64,000 nucleotides of DNA, from positions 36,085 through 100,084 of the forward strand of contig JAIDUV010000027.1 in assembly GCA_029060025.1 (NCBI GenBank), in the 5' to 3' direction. The position numbers and the translations under genes are program-made. The notes beneath the pieces were generated by a model. That model was not told the origin of the DNA. It made no database searches and was given only the letters and a program-made list of their open reading frames with translations. Source of the DNA: Clostridia bacterium. Its GTDB lineage: Bacteria > Bacillota > Clostridia > Christensenellales > UBA3700. Positions 18,518 to 31,100 of the stretch are shown here, piece after piece; positions within the stretch are counted from its first letter, which is position 1, and each line of letters begins with the position of its first letter.

Positions 18518-19978
18518 ATGTCAATTATTAAGGTAGAAAATCTTACGTTTGCTTATCCGTCGAGTTATGACAATATTTTTGAAAACGTCAATTTTCAGAT
18601 AGATACGGATTGGAAACTCGGCTTTGTTGGCAGAAACGGCAGGGGTAAAACAACTTTTTTAAATCTATTGCAGGGGAAATTCGAATATAGCGGAAAAATA
18701 ATTAAGTCCGTTGAGTTTGATTATTTTCCTTATCCTGTGCGCGACAAGAGCAGTCTTACGGAAGATATTCTGCGCAAAGTTTGCCCGACGGCAGAAGAAT
18801 GGCAAATTATGCGCGAGTTGTCATACTTGGACGTCGATTACGACTGTTTGTACAGACCGTTTGATACTTTGTCCAATGGGGAGCAGACCAAAGTCCTGCT
18901 TGCCGCGCTGTTTCTAAACGAAGGGCGCTTTTTGCTGATAGACGAACCTACCAATCATTTAGACACGCAGGCGAGAGAATTGCTGTCGGCATATTTGCGT
19001 AAGAAAAAAAGTTTTATATTGGTATCTCACGACAGGCATTTTTTAGATGGATGCGTAGATCATATTCTTTCGCTTAATCGCGCAAATATTGAGGTGCAGA
19101 GCGGTAACTTTTCTTCGTTTATGACAAATTTTGAGAGACAACAGGAATTTGAGCGTAGACAAAACAGCCGATTGCAAAATGATATTCAGCGCTTGCAAGA
19201 GACGGCAAAGCGTACTGCAAATTGGGCGGACGCCGTCGAGGCGTCAAAAATCGGAGCGGCGGACAAAGGTTACGTGGGGCATAAGTCTGCAAAAATGATG
19301 AAACGCGCAAAAGTCGTAGAGGCGCGGCAACAAAAAGAGATAGAACAAAAATCTAATTTGCTTAAAAATGTAGAGGTAGAAAGCGCCCTTAAAATCTCTC
19401 CGCTTTGGTATCGTTCCGACCGACTTGCGTCCTTTTCTTCGGTTGCGCCTGTTTATGACGGCAAAGTCGTTTGCGCGCCAATGACTTTTGAAATCAAGCG
19501 GGGTGATAGGATTGCTCTTGAGGGTAAAAACGGAAGCGGAAAAAGCAGTCTGCTAAAATTGCTGTGCGGTCAACTTATAGGTCATTTAGGGAAAGTGGAG
19601 GTAGGCTCTAATTTAATCATATCCTACGTGCCGCAAGATACGTCACATTTGCAAGGAAGGCTTGCAGATTTTGCCGCGTCAAATAAGATAGACGAAAGGT
19701 TGTTTAAAGCCATACTTCAAAAAATGGGCTTTGACCACACTCAATTTGAGAAGGATATATCAGACTTTTCGGACGGACAAAAGAAAAAGACCTTGATTGC
19801 AAGAAGTCTTTGCGAGCAGGCGCATTTATACGTCTGGGACGAGCCGTTGAATTATATTGATATTTATTCGCGTATTCAAATTGAAAAATTGCTTGAAGAG
19901 TTTAGACCCACAATGATATTTGTCGAGCACGACAAGGCTTTTCAGGATAAGATTGCGACAAGCGTAATTCATATTTAA
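18518..19978 (+). CDS. ABC-F family ribosomal protection protein (Lsa-like)
   Basis: Two ABC domains: GRNGRGKTTFLNLLQG, LSNGEQTKVLLAALFL, LIDEPTNHLD, GKNGSGKSSLLKLL, DGQKKKTLIARSL, WDEPLNYIDI; GHKSAKMMKRAK linker resembles Lsa proteins. Confidence 0.9.
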   Translation: MSIIKVENLTFAYPSSYDNIFENVNFQIDTDWKLGFVGRNGRGKTTFLNLLQGKFEYSGKIIKSVEFDYFPYPVRDKSSLTEDILRKVCPTAEEWQIMRELSYLDVDYDCLYRPFDTLSNGEQTKVLLAALFLNEGRFLLIDEPTNHLDTQARELLSAYLRKKKSFILVSHDRHFLDGCVDHILSLNRANIEVQSGNFSSFMTNFERQQEFERRQNSRLQNDIQRLQETAKRTANWADAVEASKIGAADKGYVGHKSAKMMKRAKVVEARQQKEIEQKSNLLKNVEVESALKISPLWYRSDRLASFSSVAPVYDGKVVCAPMTFEIKRGDRIALEGKNGSGKSSLLKLLCGQLIGHLGKVEVGSNLIISYVPQDTSHLQGRLADFAASNKIDERLFKAILQKMGFDHTQFEKDISDFSDGQKKKTLIARSLCEQAHLYVWDEPLNYIDIYSRIQIEKLLEEFRPTMIFVEHDKAFQDKIATSVIHI

Positions 19979-20454
19979 TTTTTAGTCTTGGAATAAGATA
20001 AGTAGTGCGAATGAGTAATAGTTTCTACGTAATATTGCTCAACGCCTACGTCTCTTATTTTTTTATTACCGGTAAGCCAGTCTTTAAACACAATATCGTT
20101 AAATATGTCTTTTGTTTTATTGCAAGGAAATTCGTTACATTCTCCGCAGAAGTCAACTCCGTGAGATTTTGCGCATTCTAAAATAAAGCAATTTTTGATG
20201 CAATATTTGCCGTGTTCGCCATTTCTGCAACCACAACAAGAAGCATTTGATTTGCTGTTCAATTTTTCTAAAAACTTTTTCTCTTCGCGTATTGATTTTT
20301 TAGGTAAAATAGCATTTTCAAAATCACAATACCCAATATGATAATTTAATAAATTATTAGCCGTTTTTGCAATGATTCCATCTTTTTTTACAGCGCAAGT
20401 ATAACAACATAGAGCGCAAGGTGCAATGGCTTCAAGTATATCCTTTTTCTCCAT
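19975..20454 (-). CDS. DUF3795-like Cys-rich protein
   Basis: CALCCYTCAVKKDG, CCGCRNGEHGKYCIKNCFILECAKSHGVDFCGECNEFPC. Confidence 0.75.
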   Translation of the reverse strand: MEKKDILEAIAPCALCCYTCAVKKDGIIAKTANNLLNYHIGYCDFENAILPKKSIREEKKFLEKLNSKSNASCCGCRNGEHGKYCIKNCFILECAKSHGVDFCGECNEFPCNKTKDIFNDIVFKDWLTGNKKIRDVGVEQYYVETITHSHYLSYSKTKN

Positions 20455-20460
20455 TATATT

Positions 20461-20850
20461 TTAAGAGTTTTTATCTTTATTTTCTTCTTGTTGTTTTTCT
20501 GGCTCAGCCTTTTCGTCGGATTTGGCAGGGGAGGAGGCAGGTTGCGCCGAGATACCCACGACGTCGTCCACAGGGAGAGAAAAGGCAATACCTTTGCCCT
20601 CGCTTTTAAGTCCGGCGTTGCGGTAGATTGCGTGGAGTACGTTGTCTTTGATTTCTGCGGGTACCAATATCATTACGATATCTTTATCAGGCTGAATTGC
20701 TATATGGAAGAATTGTTCCGCCTCTTTGTTGGCAGTTCCGCGGGCGTGAATGACCGTGCCGCCGCGCGCGCCTTCTTCTTTTGCCGCGTCCATAACGAGT
20801 TCTGAAAATCCCGCGTCTACTATACACAATATCATTTCGTAATTATTCAT
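20461..20850 (-). CDS. PII-like protein
   Basis: MILCIVDAGFSELVMDAAKEEGARGGTVIHARGTA...GKGIAFSLPVDDVVG. Confidence 0.8.
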   Translation of the reverse strand: MNNYEMILCIVDAGFSELVMDAAKEEGARGGTVIHARGTANKEAEQFFHIAIQPDKDIVMILVPAEIKDNVLHAIYRNAGLKSEGKGIAFSLPVDDVVGISAQPASSPAKSDEKAEPEKQQEENKDKNS

Positions 20851-21305
20851 TATTTGCTCTCCTTTACTGCCATTCTGTTGTTGCTTAAAAAACCGTAGAT
20901 TAGCGTACCTATTACGCTTGTCAGAGGTATTGTGCAGGCTACGCCTTTGCCGTCTCTTATTGTTTGGAATTTATGCTCTAGCGTACTCATTGCGTCAGGT
21001 ATTTTATTCTCTTGAATTACGCTCAATATGACGACTTTTTCACTGTCCAACAAGCCGAGCAGTCCCAGCATCTTTGCGTTTGCCGTGCCTTCCGCAAGCA
21101 CGACCATCTGCATATTTACGTCAAAAGATTGAATTAGGTCGGTATAATATTCGGCTTTTTTTCTTGCTACGATCGTAATAAGAAGTTTAAGTTTGTTGGA
21201 CTTGACCCTATTTGACGGAGCAGACTTTGCCTTTTGGGAAGAATGTTGTTTCGTCTCTTTTTTGGCAGCCGAATCGTTTTCTTTTATATGTTTTTTGTCA
21301 GACAT
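20850..21305 (-). CDS. Second, divergent PII-like protein
   Basis: LLITIVARKKAEYYTDLIQSFDVNMQMVVLAEGTA...RDGKGVACTIPLTSVIG; same pattern as the downstream paralog. Confidence 0.7.
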   Translation of the reverse strand: MSDKKHIKENDSAAKKETKQHSSQKAKSAPSNRVKSNKLKLLITIVARKKAEYYTDLIQSFDVNMQMVVLAEGTANAKMLGLLGLLDSEKVVILSVIQENKIPDAMSTLEHKFQTIRDGKGVACTIPLTSVIGTLIYGFLSNNRMAVKESK

Positions 21306-21314
21306 ATATACCTC

Positions 21315-22856
21315 CTAGTCAAAGTAAATGATTTGCTCGTCGTCTGCGGACAGTATGCGCTTCATTGCTATCTTGTCTCGTACCTTTGCAGACATAATTG
21401 CTTTAAAACCAAGCGCCTGTATCGTAATGAGAGGTGTCATAGCAACCATTGCAACCACGCCGAAAGCGTCAGTTAAGATAGATTCCGCACCGCCGTTGAT
21501 AGAAACGCACGCGCCTACGATTAAGGGCAGAATAAAACTCGAAGTCAACGGACCGCTGGCAACGCCGCCCGAGTCAAATGCAATCGCGGTATATACCTTG
21601 GGAACGAAAAATGACAGTCCCAAAGAAATGAGATAACCAGGTATAAGATAATACAGAAGAGAGAAGTGGCAAATCATTCTGATTATCGACAGACATAGCG
21701 AAACGCCGACAGCCAATGAAAGCGCAATCAACATTTCAATTTTTTTGACGCCGCCGCCGGTGACCTGCTCGACTTGCTTGTTGAGGACGTGCACCGCGGG
21801 CTCTGCCAAAACTACGACAAAACCTATCACCAAACCGAATACGGCAAGCACAGGTTGAGAGAAGCGGGCAATTTCCGTGCCGAGTTTGAAACCGATTGGC
21901 ATAAAGCCGACTTCTACAGCAACAAGGAATATGACAAGTCCAAAGAACGTATATGCAATACCGATACCGATTTGCGCAAGTTTTTGGCGAGGAAGTTTTA
22001 AAACTGTGAATTGCAGTATCAAGAAAAATACAACGATAAGCGCCAATGCAAGCAGTACGTCTTTAGCGGTGCTCAATATGGAGTGACCTATAAGAGCAAG
22101 CGAGCCTTCGACAGTCTCATAAGAAGCAAGCGCGTTTAGCGTATCTTGAGAGATTTCGCCTTTTGAGCAAAGCGAAAGTATCATAACTGCGATTATAGGA
22201 CCTATGGAGCATAGAGCAATAAGTCCAAAACTGTTTTCGTTGGCGTCTCTGCCGCCGATCGTAGTCGCAATACCAAAGCCGAGAGCCATTATAAAGGGTA
22301 CTGTTATCGGACCTGTGGTTACGCCGCCCGAATCGAAAGAAAGCGCGAGAAAATCGTTTTTTCCACATTCTATAAGCATCGCGCAAATTGCAAAGAGCAT
22401 CATATAGAAAAACATCAAAAGCATTGACAGGCTTTTGTGGAATACTATTTTAAGCACTGCGATTATCAGAAAAATTCCCACGCCTGCGCCTACCGTCACT
22501 ATGAGCACAGTGTTGTTCATAACGTCGCTGACTTGCGAGGCAAGCACGGAAAGGTCGGGCTCAGCAACTGTGATAAGCACGCCCATAATAAAGCACACTG
22601 ATACAAGTACAAGCACTTTTTTTGACTTGGTAAGTCCTGTGCCTACGTGTCCGCCCATTGGCGTCATTGCAAGGTCTGCGCCCAAATTAAACAGTCCGAT
22701 ACCCAAGATAAGCATCACTGCGCACACCGCAAAGGTGATTTGCTCGGTTGTAGTCAAAGGCGCAAGGGGGGTGAAAGAAATTATAAGTACGATTATCGCA
22801 ATCGGCAAAACCGATATGAGCGATTCTTTAAGTTTGACTAAAAGCGCCTTTACCAT
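21315..22856 (-). CDS. DUF1538 family multi-pass membrane protein
   Basis: Hydrophobic; internal duplication FDSGGVTTGPITVPFIMALGFG / FDSGGVASGPLTSSFILPLIVG. Confidence 0.85.
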   Translation of the reverse strand: MVKALLVKLKESLISVLPIAIIVLIISFTPLAPLTTTEQITFAVCAVMLILGIGLFNLGADLAMTPMGGHVGTGLTKSKKVLVLVSVCFIMGVLITVAEPDLSVLASQVSDVMNNTVLIVTVGAGVGIFLIIAVLKIVFHKSLSMLLMFFYMMLFAICAMLIECGKNDFLALSFDSGGVTTGPITVPFIMALGFGIATTIGGRDANENSFGLIALCSIGPIIAVMILSLCSKGEISQDTLNALASYETVEGSLALIGHSILSTAKDVLLALALIVVFFLILQFTVLKLPRQKLAQIGIGIAYTFFGLVIFLVAVEVGFMPIGFKLGTEIARFSQPVLAVFGLVIGFVVVLAEPAVHVLNKQVEQVTGGGVKKIEMLIALSLAVGVSLCLSIIRMICHFSLLYYLIPGYLISLGLSFFVPKVYTAIAFDSGGVASGPLTSSFILPLIVGACVSINGGAESILTDAFGVVAMVAMTPLITIQALGFKAIMSAKVRDKIAMKRILSADDEQIIYFD

Positions 22857-23001
22857 TTTCACTCCAATTTTTCACTTTCTGTAAGATAATTTTTTGTCGA
22901 TAAAATATGCTTTATATATTATATCATAATTTTATGACATAAGCAACCGTAAGATTTTGATTTTCTAGTAAATTTAATGAATTATTGCCTTGATATTATT
23001 T

Positions 23002-23592
23002 CTAATTTTGCTTGATATATCTCCATAAGCCAAAAATGCGACTGTCGTCTGTAGGTTCGCCATCGTTAAAGATTGTGTCATCAGCGTCTACTTTGCTTTT
23101 GAAATATTGCGCGTATTCGTAAGTTGCAAAGAGTCCGTATTCATTTAGTTTGTCCAATATATCTTTATCTTTGTTGAAAGGATATCCTATATCGTATAGG
23201 GCAGAGCCGCCTTCATAATCGTGATGTATGTCATATCCGCAAAACTCAAAGCCGGCATAATCGGGAATTTCATTGCTGTCGCAAAATTGAGCGCAGATGA
23301 GTTGTTCGTCACTTCCCAAAGTTGACTTTGCATTTTCACATAGCGCAATAGCCGTGTCTTTTGAGATATATTCGTATTTTAACGACGATACATCCAAAAG
23401 GCTTTCGTCGTCGAGTTGGTAAAATATCTCGCGGAAGTCGCTTTTAAACTTACAACAGTGTCCCAAAGTTACTATTTCTTTTTTACCGACAATTCCTGTA
23501 TATTCCTCAAATTTTTTATTGGGAAAAAAGCGTATGCCGACAAACAAATCTTTAATAATCTCAAATACTCTGTCTTCGCCCCATATAATCAT
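23002..23592 (-). CDS. Hypothetical protein
   Basis: 196-aa ORF, no family recognised. Confidence 0.65.
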   Translation of the reverse strand: MIIWGEDRVFEIIKDLFVGIRFFPNKKFEEYTGIVGKKEIVTLGHCCKFKSDFREIFYQLDDESLLDVSSLKYEYISKDTAIALCENAKSTLGSDEQLICAQFCDSNEIPDYAGFEFCGYDIHHDYEGGSALYDIGYPFNKDKDILDKLNEYGLFATYEYAQYFKSKVDADDTIFNDGEPTDDSRIFGLWRYIKQN

Positions 23593-23695
23593 AGCGTGAT
23601 TATATCATAACTGCTTAATAAAGTAAAGCAAAATATGTTGAAAGGATCAGCATCTTATGTTAAAATAGTTTTGAAGTTTTATACGGAGGCGAGTT

Positions 23696-24163
23696 ATGTC
23701 TTTGACAAGGGCAAAAGAACATTTGAAGAATTACGGATTGGCGGGAGATATTATGGAGTTTGGCGTATCTTCCGCGACCGTGCAAGAAGCGGCTATTGCC
23801 GTGGGGTGCAAAGAGCAAGAGATTGCAAAGACTTTGTCATTTTACGTCGGCGAAAGTCCGATACTAATTGTGGTTGCGGGAGATTGTAAGATTGACAACG
23901 GCAAATACAAAGCGGAGTTTTCTACCAAAGCAAAGATGATACCTTTTGAAGAAGTCGAAAGCGCCGTCGGGCACGCAGTCGGAGGAGTTTGTCCCTTTGG
24001 AATAAACGACGGCGTGACGGTTTATCTTGATTGCTCTTTAAAGAGATTTGATTACGTTTATCCCGCTTGCGGAAGTTCCAACAGCGCAATCAAGTTGAGC
24101 ATTGCCGAATTAGAAAAGACGTCAGGATATAAAAAATGGATAGACGTCTGCAAAAATGTTTAA
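23696..24163 (+). CDS. YbaK/EbsC-type aminoacyl-tRNA deacylase-like protein
   Basis: KEQEIAKTLSFYVGESPILIVVAGDCKID, GHAVGGVCPFGINDGVTVYLD, PACGSSNSAIKL. Confidence 0.88.
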   Translation: MSLTRAKEHLKNYGLAGDIMEFGVSSATVQEAAIAVGCKEQEIAKTLSFYVGESPILIVVAGDCKIDNGKYKAEFSTKAKMIPFEEVESAVGHAVGGVCPFGINDGVTVYLDCSLKRFDYVYPACGSSNSAIKLSIAELEKTSGYKKWIDVCKNV

Positions 24164-24217
24164 TATTACAGAAAACAAAGTTGCAAAGCAATTCGCGATT
24201 TGCGTAATAATAAGATA

Positions 24218-24634
24218 CTAATCGAATTTGATTTTTTCAACTTTGAAATCGCAGTAATATTCGGCTTGTTCACAAGTGAATTTCAATACGCAATAATCGG
24301 GATCAGTCACACCCTTTTTATAAAAGAGGGTATCTCCAAAACGCCATATCATATCTTTTGTAGGTTGGTCTTCGCACACTTGCATAGTGCCGGTGATAGA
24401 CGCGCCTTGATATTTAAATCTACCGCGTTTGTAAAAATATATGCAAGCCTTTGGATTGTCAAGATACTGTTTTACTTTGTTTGACGAGGTATTTGTGGAG
24501 AAGTATACGTCCTTGCCGTCTATTTTTCTCGGCGAAAGCATAGCCCTTGCCACAGGGTAGCCATCTTCGTTTACAGATACAATAATAGCCGTCTTTTGCT
24601 TTGATATAAATTGGATTACTTCGCTTGAGTTCAT
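24218..24634 (-). CDS. Pyridoxamine 5'-phosphate oxidase-like FMN-binding protein
   Basis: QKTAIIVSVNEDGYPVARAMLSPRKIDGKDVYFSTNTSSNKVKQYLDNPKACIYF. Confidence 0.85.
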   Translation of the reverse strand: MNSSEVIQFISKQKTAIIVSVNEDGYPVARAMLSPRKIDGKDVYFSTNTSSNKVKQYLDNPKACIYFYKRGRFKYQGASITGTMQVCEDQPTKDMIWRFGDTLFYKKGVTDPDYCVLKFTCEQAEYYCDFKVEKIKFD

Positions 24635-24759
24635 AATATTCTCCACGCCATTTGTCAGTTAAATTATAATGCTTTAATGTCAAAATTGCAACGTTTTGTA
24701 GAGGGGTTGAAAAAATATCAGCGCTCTGATATAATCTAACTAAAAAGCAAGGGGTCTGT

Positions 24760-25698
24760 ATGCCACAACATATCACCGTCCAAAAATTTAATACTGCGTG
24801 GGAAAGGCAATTCGTCGAGGAAAAAGAACTTATAAAATCTATCTTGAAAGATAACCTCGTCGAAATCTATCATATCGGTTCGACGGCAGTAAAAGGATTG
24901 AGCGCAAAGCCAATAATAGATATGATGCCTGCAGTTTTCGACTTATCGAAAGTTGATTTAATTGCCAATAAATTTGAGCAAGCGGGATATGAGTATATGG
25001 GCGAGTTTGGCATAAAAGGCAGGAGATATTTGCGTAAGGGCGGAGACGAAAGAACGCATCAAATACATATCTTTCAAAAAGACGATGCTTCTAATATAAA
25101 AAGACATTTAGCCGTGCGAGATTATTTGCGAGAGCACTTTGACGAAGCGCAACGTTACGGCAAATTAAAAGAAAGTCTTGCTTTGCAATTTCAATATGAT
25201 ATTGAAGGTTACTGCGACGGAAAAGAAGAATTTATGCAAAGTCTTGAGCAGTTGGCAATGGAATGGTACGACAATTCAATAAGACTTGGCAATATTTGTG
25301 AAATTGACGAAATTATGCAGATTTGGAAAAGCGAAAACATCAGAGCGCACAACTTCATTTCGGCAGATTATTGGGAAAGCAATTATTGCGCGGTCAAAAG
25401 TGCTTTGCCGCAAGCCGGGATATACGTATACGTTTGCAAAGGAGAAATAATGGGATTTATCGGACTGAACGGCAATTATATCGAAGGTATATTTGTAAAA
25501 GCCGATTGCCAATGCAAAGGCATCGGTAAGGCTTTGCTAAATAAAGTAAAAGAGACAAGGTCTGATTTGAATTTAAGCGTATATAAGAAAAACTTAAACG
25601 CAGTAACGTTTTATTTAAAAAACGCTTTTGCCGTCGTAAGCGAAGGCATAGACGATAACACCAACGAAATCGAATATACTATGCGTTGGACGAAATAA
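24760..25698 (+). CDS. GrpB (UPF0157) domain fused to GNAT acetyltransferase domain
   Basis: IYHIGSTAVKGLSAKPIIDMMPAV (GrpB); GIFVKADCQCKGIGKALLNKVK (GNAT). Confidence 0.87.
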   Translation: MPQHITVQKFNTAWERQFVEEKELIKSILKDNLVEIYHIGSTAVKGLSAKPIIDMMPAVFDLSKVDLIANKFEQAGYEYMGEFGIKGRRYLRKGGDERTHQIHIFQKDDASNIKRHLAVRDYLREHFDEAQRYGKLKESLALQFQYDIEGYCDGKEEFMQSLEQLAMEWYDNSIRLGNICEIDEIMQIWKSENIRAHNFISADYWESNYCAVKSALPQAGIYVYVCKGEIMGFIGLNGNYIEGIFVKADCQCKGIGKALLNKVKETRSDLNLSVYKKNLNAVTFYLKNAFAVVSEGIDDNTNEIEYTMRWTK

Positions 25699-25828
25699 CG
25701 ACAATAATTTTGCAGGTTATGAGAATGATAACGACAAGGTTGTCGATAAATATTTAAGACTAAAAGTAATAATGTTGTTGACATTATATGGATTTTTGTA
25801 TTGAAATTATAGATTAAATATGATATAA

Positions 25829-28912
<3,084 letters not shown>

Positions 28913-28917
28913 CGATA

Positions 28918-28945
28918 AAAACGCCGATTTAACGTCGGCGTTTTT
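28918..28945. terminator. Bidirectional terminator hairpin
   Basis: AAAAACGCCGA tttaacg TCGGCGTTTTT. Confidence 0.8.
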
Positions 28946-28959
28946 AAATGGGAAAAATT

Positions 28960-29394
28960 ATGAAGATAATTGAATATGAAAATAAGTATCGCGACGATTT
29001 GATATTTATGGTATTGCAAGCAAAAGACGCGCTTGGCAAGATTCCTACGTTAAATGAGGACTTGATGGATATCAATGCCAACTATTTTCAAAAAGGCGAC
29101 AAGTTTTGGCTTGCAGTGGATGAGAGTGACAGAGTGGTCGGCTCAATAGGATTTTCTACGTTGCAAGATAATAAAGAGGTAAGGCTGCACCGCCTTTACG
29201 TCAAAGCAAATCTTAAAAGGCAGGGGATCGGTTCTCAATTGTTGACGTATGCGGAAGAATATTTGCGGAGCAAAAGCAAGAAGTCAGTCAGCGTTCATTT
29301 GGGCGAGTTTAAATATTATTTTGAATCATATTTGTTTTATCAAAAACACGGATATAAAGAATATCAACCAAGGTATATGATAAAATTTTTATAA
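28960..29394 (+). CDS. GNAT family N-acetyltransferase
   Basis: VRLHRLYVKANLKRQGIGSQLLTYAEEYL. Confidence 0.9.
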   Translation: MKIIEYENKYRDDLIFMVLQAKDALGKIPTLNEDLMDINANYFQKGDKFWLAVDESDRVVGSIGFSTLQDNKEVRLHRLYVKANLKRQGIGSQLLTYAEEYLRSKSKKSVSVHLGEFKYYFESYLFYQKHGYKEYQPRYMIKFL

Positions 29395-29605
29395 AAACAA
29401 TCGTAATATTTTGCTTTTGTATTTAGGTAATGTTAATTTTATACGCGTTTGATTTAGCAAAATGATAATATGAGAAGATTATTGTACTTTTTTGTCGTTA
29501 ATAACGCGTTTTTCTATTACAAGATTTGTAAAAGTTTTATTATGTCTTGACTTTAAACTTGCTTAGATTATATAATATATATGTAAACAATATTTGGATT
29601 GACGA

Positions 29606-31039
29606 ATGGAAACATTTAAGTTTGTGTTGGATATAATCAATTATATTTTTATGGCGATATTGGGGCTTGGATTCTTGCCTCAAATAATCTATGTATTGTT
29701 GTTTTTCTTAAAGCCTAAAAGGTATCCCAAAGCAAAAGAATTTCATAAAGTTGCAATCTTTATTCCGGCGAGAAATGAGTCTGCAACTATAGAGAATACC
29801 GTAAAAAGTATGTTTAAGCAGAATTATCCTGCCGATAAATATACTGTGTACGTCGTTGCGGATAACTGCGACGACAATACGGCAGAACTTGCAAGAGAAG
29901 CGGGCGCGCGAGTATTTGAGAGGTTTGACGACGAACATCGCAGTCGAGGTTGGGCTCTTGATTACGGTACCCGACTTGCGTTGGAAGAAGATCCCGACAT
30001 AGAGTTTTTTGTAATGTTTGACGCAGACAACGTGGCTCATTGCGATTATCTGTCAAAAATGAACGACGCTTTTGAGAGCGGAGTGCAATTTGCGAGAGGT
30101 TACGCCAATAGCAAAAATATAGATTACAATACGACGAGCGCAATATCCGGTATTTATTATTTGCGTGACTCAAGACTGTGCTGTCAGTCGCGTTCTGCAT
30201 TGGGACTGGATCAACAGTTGATGGGACCGGGTATGATGATATCGGCGGAGTTTATAAAAGAGCGAGGCTTTGACGCTCACAGTATAAGCGAAGATGCGGA
30301 GTTTACTTACAACCGTATGTTGGAAGGCAAGCGTACTCAATACGTTGACGAGGCTATATATTACGAAGAGCAACCTACAAAAATGAAAGACGTATTCAAT
30401 CGCAATATACGTTTTGGCTACGGACTTAACAGGCTTTTCTTTAATCACGGCTTCAGAATGTTGGGCAAGTTTTTCACGACTGGTAGAATTTCGTACGTAG
30501 ATATGTTTTTGCAACTGTTGTTTATCCCAATATCATTGATATGCTGTATATGGATACCTATTTATTACGGATTTACTCTTGTTGAAGCAATAGTGATGTT
30601 TTCGACAAATCCGCGTATGCTTTACGATTGGCTTAAAGTTGCGGCTATTGCATTATCGTGTATATTCTATCTGCCGTTTGTACTGCAAGCGCTTTTCGTG
30701 GTGCTACTTGAAAGAAAAAAACTTAAGTGTAAGCCTTCTAAACTCATATTCGCCTGTCTCGTATTTCCGCTATATATGATAGCATATTTGCTTTCGATAG
30801 CAATAGGCACTTTGACGCGTAAGCCTAAATGGAAACAAATAAATCACCACGTGACGGTAGATTTAGATACTTTCTTCAGAGAAGAAGGCTCGGCGGAAAC
30901 TCCGGAATTGCAGGTAGCGTCAGATTTGCTTCTTGAGGAGGGGGAAGAGAAGAGCGAAGAAATTATAGATAATGCTCAAAGTCAGTCCTTTGAAGAAGAC
31001 GAAGAAGTCGTGGACGGCGATGTAAGAGAAGATAATTAG
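29606..31039 (+). CDS. Membrane glycosyltransferase family 2
   Basis: VAIFIPARNESATIENTVKSMFKQNYP, VVADNCDDNTAELAREAGARV, MFDADN, SISEDAEF, C-terminal TM helices. Confidence 0.92.
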   Translation: METFKFVLDIINYIFMAILGLGFLPQIIYVLLFFLKPKRYPKAKEFHKVAIFIPARNESATIENTVKSMFKQNYPADKYTVYVVADNCDDNTAELAREAGARVFERFDDEHRSRGWALDYGTRLALEEDPDIEFFVMFDADNVAHCDYLSKMNDAFESGVQFARGYANSKNIDYNTTSAISGIYYLRDSRLCCQSRSALGLDQQLMGPGMMISAEFIKERGFDAHSISEDAEFTYNRMLEGKRTQYVDEAIYYEEQPTKMKDVFNRNIRFGYGLNRLFFNHGFRMLGKFFTTGRISYVDMFLQLLFIPISLICCIWIPIYYGFTLVEAIVMFSTNPRMLYDWLKVAAIALSCIFYLPFVLQALFVVLLERKKLKCKPSKLIFACLVFPLYMIAYLLSIAIGTLTRKPKWKQINHHVTVDLDTFFREEGSAETPELQVASDLLLEEGEEKSEEIIDNAQSQSFEEDEEVVDGDVREDN

Positions 31040-31044
31040 ACATA

Positions 31045-31078
31045 ACAAAACGCAACTTTGATTTCAAAGTTGCGTTTT
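31045..31078. terminator. Bidirectional terminator between convergent genes
   Basis: AAAACGCAACTTTGA tt TCAAAGTTGCGTTTT. Confidence 0.85.
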
Positions 31079-31100
31079 ATATTTAGATGATTTTTTACAC

